Shown one piece after another: positions 1 through 6,193 of a DNA stretch of 7,564 nucleotides (positions are counted from its first letter, which is position 1; each line of letters starts with the position of its first letter). The notes under the pieces were generated by a model, which did no database searches, was not told where the DNA came from, and was given only the letters and a program-made list of their open reading frames with translations. The stretch is from Methanomassiliicoccaceae archaeon. GTDB taxonomy: Archaea > Thermoplasmatota > Thermoplasmata > Methanomassiliicoccales > Methanomethylophilaceae. The DNA lies in assembly GCA_009778275.1 (NCBI GenBank), contig WRKC01000061.1, positions 1 through 7,564 on the forward strand, in the 5' to 3' direction. The position numbers and the translations under genes were made by a program.

Positions 1-16
1 ATACATATTCTAAATC

Positions 17-25
17 TTTAAATAG
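17..25 (+). promoter_or_regulatory. Candidate archaeal TATA box for the first gene
   Basis: TTTAAATAG at 17-25 resembles the archaeal TATA element. A start of transcription about 25 bases downstream would fall near 45-50 and give a leader of roughly 20-25 bases before the ATG at 70, a usual archaeal spacing. No transcript data are available and the region upstream of base 1 is not visible. Confidence 0.5.
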
Positions 26-27
26 GC

Positions 28-66
28 GGAATAGGTTGATACATCCAACACTTAGGAATAGGTGAT
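28..66 (+). repeat. Direct repeat in leader, second copy holds the ribosome binding site
   Basis: GGAATAGGTTGAT (28-40) and GGAATAGGTGAT (55-66) are near-identical copies 27 bases apart, differing by one inserted T. The downstream copy contains AGGTGAT (60-66), a strong match to the archaeal anti-Shine-Dalgarno sequence, placed 3 bases before the ATG at 70. The upstream copy is followed by no start codon. It may be a regulatory half site, a duplication relic or a ribosome standby site. Confidence 0.5.
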
Positions 67-69
67 AAG

Positions 70-927
70 ATGGTAAGTAAAGCAATTATCGCGGCTGTTG
101 TCGTGGTGGTCGTTGTCGTGGTGGCCGCCGGCGCGTATGTCGTGCTTAGCAACGATAAAGATCAGAACAATGTAAAGTTCGTGATCGAAGATCTGGATGG
201 CGTTTATTTCTGGATCGAGGGAAGCGGAGAAAAAGTATCTGATGCGTTCATAGATGCATCCGAAAAGGCACATGTGGATTTGGATTATTCAAATAGCGAC
301 TTAATGGGCTTTTTCGTATCGGGAATAAATAACGTATACCAAGCAGAAGATTGGAGCAAGTATTGGTCTTTATCTGTGTATTCTGACGGAGAATGGAAAT
401 CCGCTGATACGGGGGCTTCATCACTCTACTCAAAGGACTATGACTATGTCGGATGGTTCTATGCCGAGTCGGGCGGAGCACCTGACTACACACCGACAAC
501 TGCGGAGAAACCCTCGCCCGAAGGAGCCAAGGCAATAACTGTCGAGAAGAGTCCAGGAAATGGAAAAGTAACTTTCCTCATTTCAGGCGGAGAGGACAGC
601 TTATGCTTCTGGGCGACCGGAAAGGGTAACGATGTTTATGAGGCATTCAAGAACATACAAAAATACTATCCTGAAGGCGTAATAGAGACATCAGTTGCTT
701 ATGATGGGATCAACTCAATGTTTGGGATAACCGGAGAATCGTTCCCGGATGGAACATACTCTTGGTGGGCTCAGTTTTCATGGGAAGATGGACAATGGCT
801 GAAGAATGAAGTAGGGATGGCCAGTATCGATTCGGCAATAGGTTATCAGCTGATAATCTTCGGCCATGCGGATGTGGATTTCAATTTCCCAATTCCATCG
901 GACATCTTCGTCCCGACAGACCTCTGA
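70..927 (+). CDS. Membrane-anchored surface protein with two transcobalamin-like (DUF4430-type) domains
   Basis: This 285-residue protein is predicted to sit outside the cytoplasmic membrane. Residues 5-26 form a hydrophobic helix with nine consecutive valines; there is no Cys for a lipobox and no clear cleavage site, so it is probably an uncleaved N-terminal anchor. Two related domains follow, about 35-133 and 166-268, joined by a Pro/Thr-rich linker (134-165). Each starts with a beta strand (VKFVIEDLD, VTFLISGGED), continues with an acidic amphipathic helix (VSDAFIDA, VYEAFKNI) and has an aromatic strand pair (YWSLSVYSDGEW, WWAQFSWEDGQW). This pattern fits DUF4430, the family related to the C-terminal lobe of transcobalamin and intrinsic factor. 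The ATG at 70 is fixed by AGGTGAT just upstream. The position before btuF-btuC-btuD genes suggests corrinoid capture, an inference. Family assignment was made by eye. Confidence 0.8.
   Translation: MVSKAIIAAVVVVVVVVVAAGAYVVLSNDKDQNNVKFVIEDLDGVYFWIEGSGEKVSDAFIDASEKAHVDLDYSNSDLMGFFVSGINNVYQAEDWSKYWSLSVYSDGEWKSADTGASSLYSKDYDYVGWFYAESGGAPDYTPTTAEKPSPEGAKAITVEKSPGNGKVTFLISGGEDSLCFWATGKGNDVYEAFKNIQKYYPEGVIETSVAYDGINSMFGITGESFPDGTYSWWAQFSWEDGQWLKNEVGMASIDSAIGYQLIIFGHADVDFNFPIPSDIFVPTDL
97..123 (+). repeat. Short tandem repeat encoding the valine run
   Basis: GTTGTCGTGGTG occurs at 97-108 and again at 112-123, separated by GTC, giving a 15-base period repeated 1.8 times. It encodes the run of nine valines in the anchor helix of the first gene. 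Slippage by one unit would add or remove five valines without shifting the frame. Confidence 0.7.
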
Positions 928-929
928 AT

Positions 930-945
930 AAAGCTTTTTGAAAAA
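930..945 (+). terminator. Possible T-rich termination site after the first gene
   Basis: Immediately after the stop at 925-927 comes AAAGCTTT (930-937) and a T5 run (935-939) followed by G and A5 (941-945). Archaeal RNA polymerase can terminate at short oligo-T runs, so partial termination is plausible. The run is short, and read-through into btuF is equally possible. Confidence 0.25.
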
Positions 946-949
946 CCCC

Positions 950-955
950 TTTAAA
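950..955 (+). promoter_or_regulatory. Candidate TATA box for the btuF-btuC-btuD operon
   Basis: TTTAAA at 950-955, preceded by an A-rich stretch (941-945) that could act as a BRE. Transcription would be expected to start near 976-982, just upstream of the preferred GTG start at 986, giving a very short leader. This placement argues against the TTG at 938, which lies upstream of the element. Confidence 0.4.
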
Positions 956-985
956 CATCTTCAATCTCACAAAGCGGGTGTGTGC

Positions 986-2347
986 GTGGACAGGAAGAAT
1001 GCGAAGATCGCGATATCGATAGTTCTAGTGCTAGCGGGGGCATCCCTTGCAATACTGGTATCCCCCGATGCATCCTTTGCCCGTCAAGCAGATGGAATAA
1101 TAATCGATTTTGGAGAAAGAGAGATCGTTTATGTTTCGGTAGAGACCTCTCAGTATCCAGATGCTGTATCCGCTCTGCGATTCGCATGTTCTGAGAAGGA
1201 CTATCAGCTTGAAGCGGACGGCGGTTCTATCACGACAATCGATTCGCGCCCTGCAGACACCGACGACCGCGCCTGGAACCTATATTTTACAAAAAAGGGT
1301 GATGTCAATTGGACGATGGCGGAAGACCCGTCGCAAGTAATGATCGACGATTACTCCGCGGTCGCCTGGGGCCTTTGCTCCCCCGGTGAGTTCCCCACCA
1401 CGGCGGTGGACGCAACGGGTGTCAATTATTACGGATACCCCATTGCGACAAGGGTCGTTACCTTGTCTCCTTCCGCAACCGAGACCGTGGTTGCCGTGGG
1501 GGGATACAACACCCTCGTCGGCACTGACATGTACAGTAATTATCCCTATTCGGTCGTACAGGGGCAGAACAGCGGCCGCATAGCCGAGGTCGGAGGATAT
1601 TCCACACCCAGCTTCGAGCTGGTGCTGAAGCAGAGGCCCGACCTGGTAGTTTGCATCTCCACGCAGGCTACCCACATTGCCATGGCGTATAAACTAAGAG
1701 AAAAGGGGATAAACACGGTGGTCTCCTTTGACGGCGAGAGCCTCGATACCATTATGGATAACGTTCACGTCATCGGCACAGCAATGGGATATGACCTCGG
1801 GAGGGACCGTGTGATAAACACAATGAACGATGCCTTTGACATAATCAAAGGGACTCTGGAGACAGATTTTACCATTACCTTTCCAAAAGTGATGGTGGCC
1901 CTGAATACGGTCAAGTCGCCATGGGTGTCCGGCGGCGGAACATACATGTCAGACATACTGGACTTCGTCCTTGCAACCAACGCTTACGGGGACTCCAACA
2001 ACTGGATCCAGGCGAACAGCGAGTCCGTTTTCAAATACAACCCGGATGTGATCCTGGTCGTAGGGTATGATATGTCTCTGACGCAGGAGGATTATGATAA
2101 GATGCTCGATGAGCTTCCGGCGGAATGGAAGAGGACCAATGCGTTCAAGACCGGGGAGATATACGTCTTCGCGGAATCATCCGCCGATCTGGCATCCCGC
2201 CCCGCGCCCCGTGCGGTGCAGCTCACGGAGCTGGTAGGGAGGATACTCCATCCCGATTCGTTCAGGGACGATATCAAGGTGCCGAAGTATTTCGGCAATG
2301 AATATGAGAATTACCTTTCAATTACCAAAGACATGGATTTCAGTTGA
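986..2347 (+). CDS. btuF: BtuF-like corrinoid-binding protein with N-terminal transcobalamin-like domain
   Basis: Extracytoplasmic substrate-binding protein of a type II ABC importer, 453 residues from the GTG at 986. I prefer this start because GGTG (977-980) lies 5 bases upstream, a TATA-like element lies at 950-955, and the protein then opens with a normal signal or anchor helix (about 8-26), with SFA at a possible cleavage point near 32. The frame is open back to a TTG at 938 (469 residues). Residues about 38-130 form a transcobalamin-like domain with WNLYFTKKGDVNW and AWGLCSPGEFP. Residues about 156-424 are the BtuF fold: SPSATE at 161-166, RPDLVV at 217-222, SGGGTYMSDILD at 315-326. The SPSATE opening favours cobalamin-type binders over siderophore binders. 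The family is normally about 270-300 residues, so the N-terminal domain is an addition. The stop lies 8 bases before the next ATG, indicating an operon. Substrate is inferred. Confidence 0.88.
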   Translation: MDRKNAKIAISIVLVLAGASLAILVSPDASFARQADGIIIDFGEREIVYVSVETSQYPDAVSALRFACSEKDYQLEADGGSITTIDSRPADTDDRAWNLYFTKKGDVNWTMAEDPSQVMIDDYSAVAWGLCSPGEFPTTAVDATGVNYYGYPIATRVVTLSPSATETVVAVGGYNTLVGTDMYSNYPYSVVQGQNSGRIAEVGGYSTPSFELVLKQRPDLVVCISTQATHIAMAYKLREKGINTVVSFDGESLDTIMDNVHVIGTAMGYDLGRDRVINTMNDAFDIIKGTLETDFTITFPKVMVALNTVKSPWVSGGGTYMSDILDFVLATNAYGDSNNWIQANSESVFKYNPDVILVVGYDMSLTQEDYDKMLDELPAEWKRTNAFKTGEIYVFAESSADLASRPAPRAVQLTELVGRILHPDSFRDDIKVPKYFGNEYENYLSITKDMDFS

Positions 2348-2355
2348 GTGTTCAT

Positions 2356-5274
2356 ATGAAGAAAAGATTGATCATAGCCCTGTTCGCATGCGCCCTGATG
2401 GTTTCCCCCCTCGTTATGCTTGAGTATTCAGACGGGGAAGGCACATCCTCCAAGGTCCTCATTGACATGGGGAATGGGGACACGTATTGGGCCGATGCCG
2501 ATACGGACGGCGCCACATACAGGGACGTCCTTGCTTCAGCGCTAGATGGTCTGGGACTGAGCTATTCATTCTCTGGGAAGATCGTTGTGGATGGAAGGGA
2601 TGATTTCACCATCGGGAAAGTGAAGACCTCATGGAGAATCTTTGAATACGGCGCAGGCGGATGGACGGAAAAGAGCGGCATAGGTTCGAAGTACAACGGA
2701 GGTTCCATTGCGCTCGGATACTATCCGGCGGGGATAGTTCCGGCCGTCACCCCGGATCACATGCAGGCATGGACGCAGGTAAGGGGTAATTCCGCCGGCG
2801 ACGGAAGCCAGACCGCAGAGATACGAGATTCTCTTCCAGAGACCATTTTCGATAAGGACTACGGCAACGCCAACTACGTTGACGGAGTGACGCTGGTGGC
2901 GGACGGAAAATTGATCATTGTCACAGGCGGCTCCACAACATCCAAGCTGCAGCCGAAGGTCTATGCTTACGATCAGAACACCATGGAAGAGGTCTGGACA
3001 TTCGAATTCCCGACCGGTATGGGGTACGAGGTCGCCACAGGTGCCGTTATCGGAAACTATTACTATCTGCCGGCGACCAACGGAACGCTGTATAAGATAT
3101 CCCTTGCGGACGGAACGCTTGTCTACGCCCTGTACGACGAGGCTGTGGACAAGGACAGCAACACATACAAAGCTCTTGACGGGGTGGCGAAAGCACCTTA
3201 CAGGTCCGTCTCCCCTGAGAGCGGTCGCACTTTGATCGGCTCGATATACAATACCGGTGCGGCCTCGATAATATATGACTACGGAACAATGTTCTTCGGT
3301 ACCAGCAGCGGGTATGTCTACGCGGTCGATCCGGTGAGCATGGACATCCTTTGGAGGGCTGAGCTCGGGGGCCGTGTTTACTACACTAATGTGGCCGTCT
3401 CCGACGGTCTTGTTTACGCCGGGGCGCTGGACGGAAAGCTGTATGTATTCGACGCGGCAACAGGTAAAGAGATAGTATCTCAAACCGTCTATACATACAC
3501 CACGACCAACAAGAGCGGGACATTCGTCACAGGCAACGTCACTGTGCCGTATGCGGACGGCAACAATATCTATGTGGGATTCTCGGACGGGCGCGGAATG
3601 AATTCAATTTATGGGGGGATAGCCACATATAAGTTCGACAGGTCGGCTAAGACCCTTACGAGGACATCATACACAGAGGAAACGGGTCTGGTCGGCAACT
3701 ATTTCCTTCCCGTCAAGAATGATACCTTTGAAGGAGTATATTTCACATCGGTCAACATCCCTCTTGGCAGGATTTCTATAGGGGGGAGTGTCGAGACGGT
3801 CTCAGCGGATCTCGGACCCATAAAAGCCGCAATGACGCTTGTCAACGGCGATACGATCTACATTTCAGAGTACCAGCTGGGCGGATATCTTTACGCGGTC
3901 TCCCTTGATGGAAAGGTCGAGGGCAGGTTCATGCAACCCGAGAGCATAAAGAACTGGGCCATGTCAGCGCCTGTCGTGACCGATCTGGGGATATACGTCG
4001 GCACTGACGGAGGATTCTACGCCATTATTGGCGATATTACCGCAGGCGAAATAACAGAACCGAACGAATCCAGCCTGAATGTCTGGTTGCTGTCCTTGTT
4101 GGTGCTGATCATCATCGTGGTTCTGCTTTTGGTGTGGGCCTTCTTCAAAGCAAGGAGCGCCAACACCTCATTGCCGGAATATGTGAAGCAGAAGAGTGGA
4201 AAATTCCTCGGTACATATGAGGGGTCCAGGGTCAGGCACAACAAGCGCCGTCTGATCATCGTTGTCTGTATAGGGGCCGTCATGGCCTTCCTGATGTTCT
4301 TGGTCTCTCTTTCTTTCGGCTCTTATGGGAATGTCCCGATACAGGATGCGTTCTCTGCACTGATCTCAGCTGTGCAGAAGCACGGGTCCAACCTAACGGA
4401 TTTGGAGAGCGCAATTTACGATTCACGTCTCCCGAGGGCGATCTCGGCGATAGCGGTGGGCATGGGGCTGGCAATAGCAGGTTCGATATATCAGGCGGTC
4501 ATCAGGAATCCGTTGGTGGATCCATATATCATGGGTGTGTCTGCCGGGGCGGGCACGTTTGCGGTCGCCGCCCTCGCTGCGAATTTCACTTTCTTCGGGC
4601 TTTTGGCGGGAAGCAACTTTGTTACACCCATCCTTGCAGCCGTCGGAGCTATCATCGCATTCTTCCTGACCATGCTTCTGGCAACAAAAGCCGGAGGCTC
4701 ATCGACGAATTTTGTCTTGGCGGGGGTCGTCGTAGGAATGGCATTCTCGTCCATCATGACGATAATGCTTGTAACGGCGCAGTCCGAGAAGCTTCACAGC
4801 GCCCTGACATGGTTATATGGCAGTTTCGCCAATATCGGGTGGGACACCGTATGGCTGTTGTTCTTCCCCGCAGTGTTCCTTTCCGTCATTCCTTTGCTTT
4901 GGGCAAAGGAAATGAATCTTGTCCTGCTTGGCGAAGACCAAGCCAGGCAGATGGGGCTGAACGTGAAGGTGTTCAACAGGTGGATACTGATACTCGCTTC
5001 CGTCCTTACCGCCGTATGCGTTGCGTTCGTAGGAATAATAGGGTTCGTCGGACTGGTCGTCCCGCATGTCTGCCGCATGATATTGGGAAGCGACCACCGT
5101 CTTGTTCTTCCTGCATCGATCGTGATGGGTGCGGTTCTAATGTTGTTCGCGGATATTTTGGCAAGGATGGTCATGATCCCCCAGGAGCTGCCGGTGGGAG
5201 CGATCACAACCATAATCGGGGTCCCGCTTTTCGCTTATCTGCTTATCAGAAAAGGGAGGATGTACGATGGCTGA
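2356..5274 (+). CDS. btuC: Fusion: transcobalamin-like domain, beta-propeller, TM helix and BtuC/FecCD permease
   Basis: One open frame of 972 residues from the ATG at 2356 (an in-frame TTG at 2344 would add four residues before the signal peptide). In order: signal peptide about 1-24; transcobalamin-like domain about 33-126 (SWRIFEYGAGGW, ALGYYPAG); PQQ-type beta-propeller about 171-562 with roughly eight blades, each with a strand such as LVYAGALDGKLYVFD and several ending in W; transmembrane helix 574-596; basic linker 597-631; then a full permease 632-972. Permease hallmarks are RLPR at 691, RNPLVDPYIMG at 717-727, the ATPase-contacting loop LGEDQARQMG at 858-867, and GFVGLVVPH at 896-904. 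The permease part has the usual family length, so it is complete. Sequons at 242, 385, 394, 455 and 570 fit an exposed, possibly glycosylated ectodomain. The ATPase gene overlaps the end by 8 bases. Permease identity is near certain; corrinoid as substrate is inferred from neighbours. Confidence 0.9.
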   Translation: MKKRLIIALFACALMVSPLVMLEYSDGEGTSSKVLIDMGNGDTYWADADTDGATYRDVLASALDGLGLSYSFSGKIVVDGRDDFTIGKVKTSWRIFEYGAGGWTEKSGIGSKYNGGSIALGYYPAGIVPAVTPDHMQAWTQVRGNSAGDGSQTAEIRDSLPETIFDKDYGNANYVDGVTLVADGKLIIVTGGSTTSKLQPKVYAYDQNTMEEVWTFEFPTGMGYEVATGAVIGNYYYLPATNGTLYKISLADGTLVYALYDEAVDKDSNTYKALDGVAKAPYRSVSPESGRTLIGSIYNTGAASIIYDYGTMFFGTSSGYVYAVDPVSMDILWRAELGGRVYYTNVAVSDGLVYAGALDGKLYVFDAATGKEIVSQTVYTYTTTNKSGTFVTGNVTVPYADGNNIYVGFSDGRGMNSIYGGIATYKFDRSAKTLTRTSYTEETGLVGNYFLPVKNDTFEGVYFTSVNIPLGRISIGGSVETVSADLGPIKAAMTLVNGDTIYISEYQLGGYLYAVSLDGKVEGRFMQPESIKNWAMSAPVVTDLGIYVGTDGGFYAIIGDITAGEITEPNESSLNVWLLSLLVLIIIVVLLLVWAFFKARSANTSLPEYVKQKSGKFLGTYEGSRVRHNKRRLIIVVCIGAVMAFLMFLVSLSFGSYGNVPIQDAFSALISAVQKHGSNLTDLESAIYDSRLPRAISAIAVGMGLAIAGSIYQAVIRNPLVDPYIMGVSAGAGTFAVAALAANFTFFGLLAGSNFVTPILAAVGAIIAFFLTMLLATKAGGSSTNFVLAGVVVGMAFSSIMTIMLVTAQSEKLHSALTWLYGSFANIGWDTVWLLFFPAVFLSVIPLLWAKEMNLVLLGEDQARQMGLNVKVFNRWILILASVLTAVCVAFVGIIGFVGLVVPHVCRMILGSDHRLVLPASIVMGAVLMLFADILARMVMIPQELPVGAITTIIGVPLFAYLLIRKGRMYDG
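5254..5259 (+). promoter_or_regulatory. Ribosome binding site for btuD inside the btuC coding end
   Basis: GGGAGG at 5254-5259 lies 7 bases before the ATG at 5267, within the last codons of the permease gene. It fixes the ATPase start and, with the 8-base gene overlap, points to translational coupling of permease and ATPase. Confidence 0.7.
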
Positions 5275-6070
5275 CTCACCTCTGTTGGAACTAAGGGATC
5301 TGAACAAATATTACGATAACGGATTCCATGCCGTGAAGGACGTGTCTTTCTCCATCAGCCCTGGGCAGTTAGTGGGCCTGATAGGCCCGAACGGATGCGG
5401 AAAGACAACTATGATGAGGTGCATAAACCATATGCACAAGATATCTTCAGGGGACGTATTGATCGACGGAGAGTCCGTTCTGGAAAAAACCCCGGCGGAG
5501 ATAGCCAGAAAAGTGTCCAACGTGCCAGCGGAGCTGAAAGCGAGTTTCGGCCTTACCGTTTTCGAGACTGTGATGCTCGGTCGTTACCCATATCTGCAGA
5601 ACGTTTGGTGGGAGACAGAGGAGGACGAGTCGCTGGTAGAAGAGACGATGGCGAAGTTCGGTGTTCTCGAACTGAAGAACAGGCCGCTCAATATGCTGTC
5701 ATCGGGGGAAAGACAGCGCGTGCTGATAGCCAAGGCGTACGTTCAGGAGCCGAGGCTCATGCTGGTGGACGAGCCCACGGCGCATCTCGACATGAAATAT
5801 AAGCTGGAAGTGATGGAATACCTCACAGCGATGGCAAAGAAGGACATGTCCGTGCTCGTCGCCGAGCACGATATCTCTCTGATGGCCAGGTACTGTGACA
5901 GCTGCATCATAATGAAACAGGGCAAGATCTATGCTGAGGGGGACCCGAAGGAAGTGATCACGGAGGAACTCATACAGGATGTGTACGAGGTCAGCGCATC
6001 GGTCGGTCTGGACAAGGACGGGGAGCTCTTTGTGCTTCCAAAGAGGTACGCAGGGAAATATTACTTTTGA
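5267..6070 (+). CDS. btuD: BtuD/FecE-type ABC transporter ATPase
   Basis: Cytoplasmic ATPase subunit that would power the permease encoded just upstream; 267 residues, normal for the family. Walker A GPNGCGKTT at 40-48, Walker B LMLVDEP at 164-170 with catalytic Glu 169, D-loop TAHLD at 171-175, and H-loop His 201 in VAEHDIS are all present. The signature is LSSGERQ at 144-150, where LSGGE/Q is usual. The Q-loop position reads VPAEL, with Ala 88 where this family has the Gln of its VPQ motif; the register is set by the downstream LTVFETVMLGRYPY (96-109). The Q-loop Gln normally contacts the metal and couples the ATPase to the permease, so its absence is unusual. The remaining motifs are intact, so I call the gene functional. 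Substrate follows from the operon. A spacer of 123 bases follows. Confidence 0.93.
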   Translation: MADSPLLELRDLNKYYDNGFHAVKDVSFSISPGQLVGLIGPNGCGKTTMMRCINHMHKISSGDVLIDGESVLEKTPAEIARKVSNVPAELKASFGLTVFETVMLGRYPYLQNVWWETEEDESLVEETMAKFGVLELKNRPLNMLSSGERQRVLIAKAYVQEPRLMLVDEPTAHLDMKYKLEVMEYLTAMAKKDMSVLVAEHDISLMARYCDSCIIMKQGKIYAEGDPKEVITEELIQDVYEVSASVGLDKDGELFVLPKRYAGKYYF

Positions 6071-6150
6071 AGAGATCATCATACAATGCGGAACAGATAC
6101 AGTTATCACGTCTTCCGCTACCAAGAAGAGATTGTTCAATAAGTACAACC

Positions 6151-6158
6151 TTTCATAT
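6151..6158 (+). promoter_or_regulatory. Candidate TATA-like element for the sirtuin gene
   Basis: TTTCATAT at 6151-6158 sits about 40 bases before the sirtuin ATG and about 25 bases before its ribosome binding site, the expected spacing for a short-leader archaeal mRNA. TTTCAT recurs at 6167-6172, and ATTGTTCAAT (6131-6140) is a short inverted repeat; neither can be assigned a role. Apart from these I see no gene or RNA in the 6071-6193 spacer. Confidence 0.3.
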
Positions 6159-6182
6159 CGCGAAACTTTCATTCATAGGGTC

Positions 6183-6188
6183 GGTGAT
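6183..6188 (+). promoter_or_regulatory. Ribosome binding site deciding the sirtuin start
   Basis: GGTGAT at 6183-6188 matches the archaeal anti-Shine-Dalgarno sequence and lies 5 bases before the ATG at 6194, supporting that start. Confidence 0.6.
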
Positions 6189-6193
6189 GGAAA

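Noticed and set aside
2356..2440. Lipoprotein signal (LFAC) at the start of the fusion protein
   Set aside because: The Cys is at residue 12, too early in the hydrophobic segment, and Phe at -2 does not fit a lipobox.
2629..3483. Long open antisense frame of 284 codons within the propeller region
   Set aside because: It lies entirely opposite a well-supported gene, has no ribosome binding site, and its translation shows no domain; it is a by-product of codon use on the other strand.
4038..4250. Possible separate gene start for the permease
   Set aside because: The frame is unbroken from the signal peptide through the permease. The best internal candidate (TTG at 4171 after AGGAG at 4153-4157) has a 13-base spacing, too long for a good ribosome site, and the extra helix explains a continuous chain.
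986..6070. Iron-siderophore or haem importer in place of corrinoid importer
   Set aside because: The permease and ATPase families cover all these substrates, but SPSATE in the binding protein, the transcobalamin-like domains and the nearby cbiA-type gene favour corrinoids. Not fully excluded.
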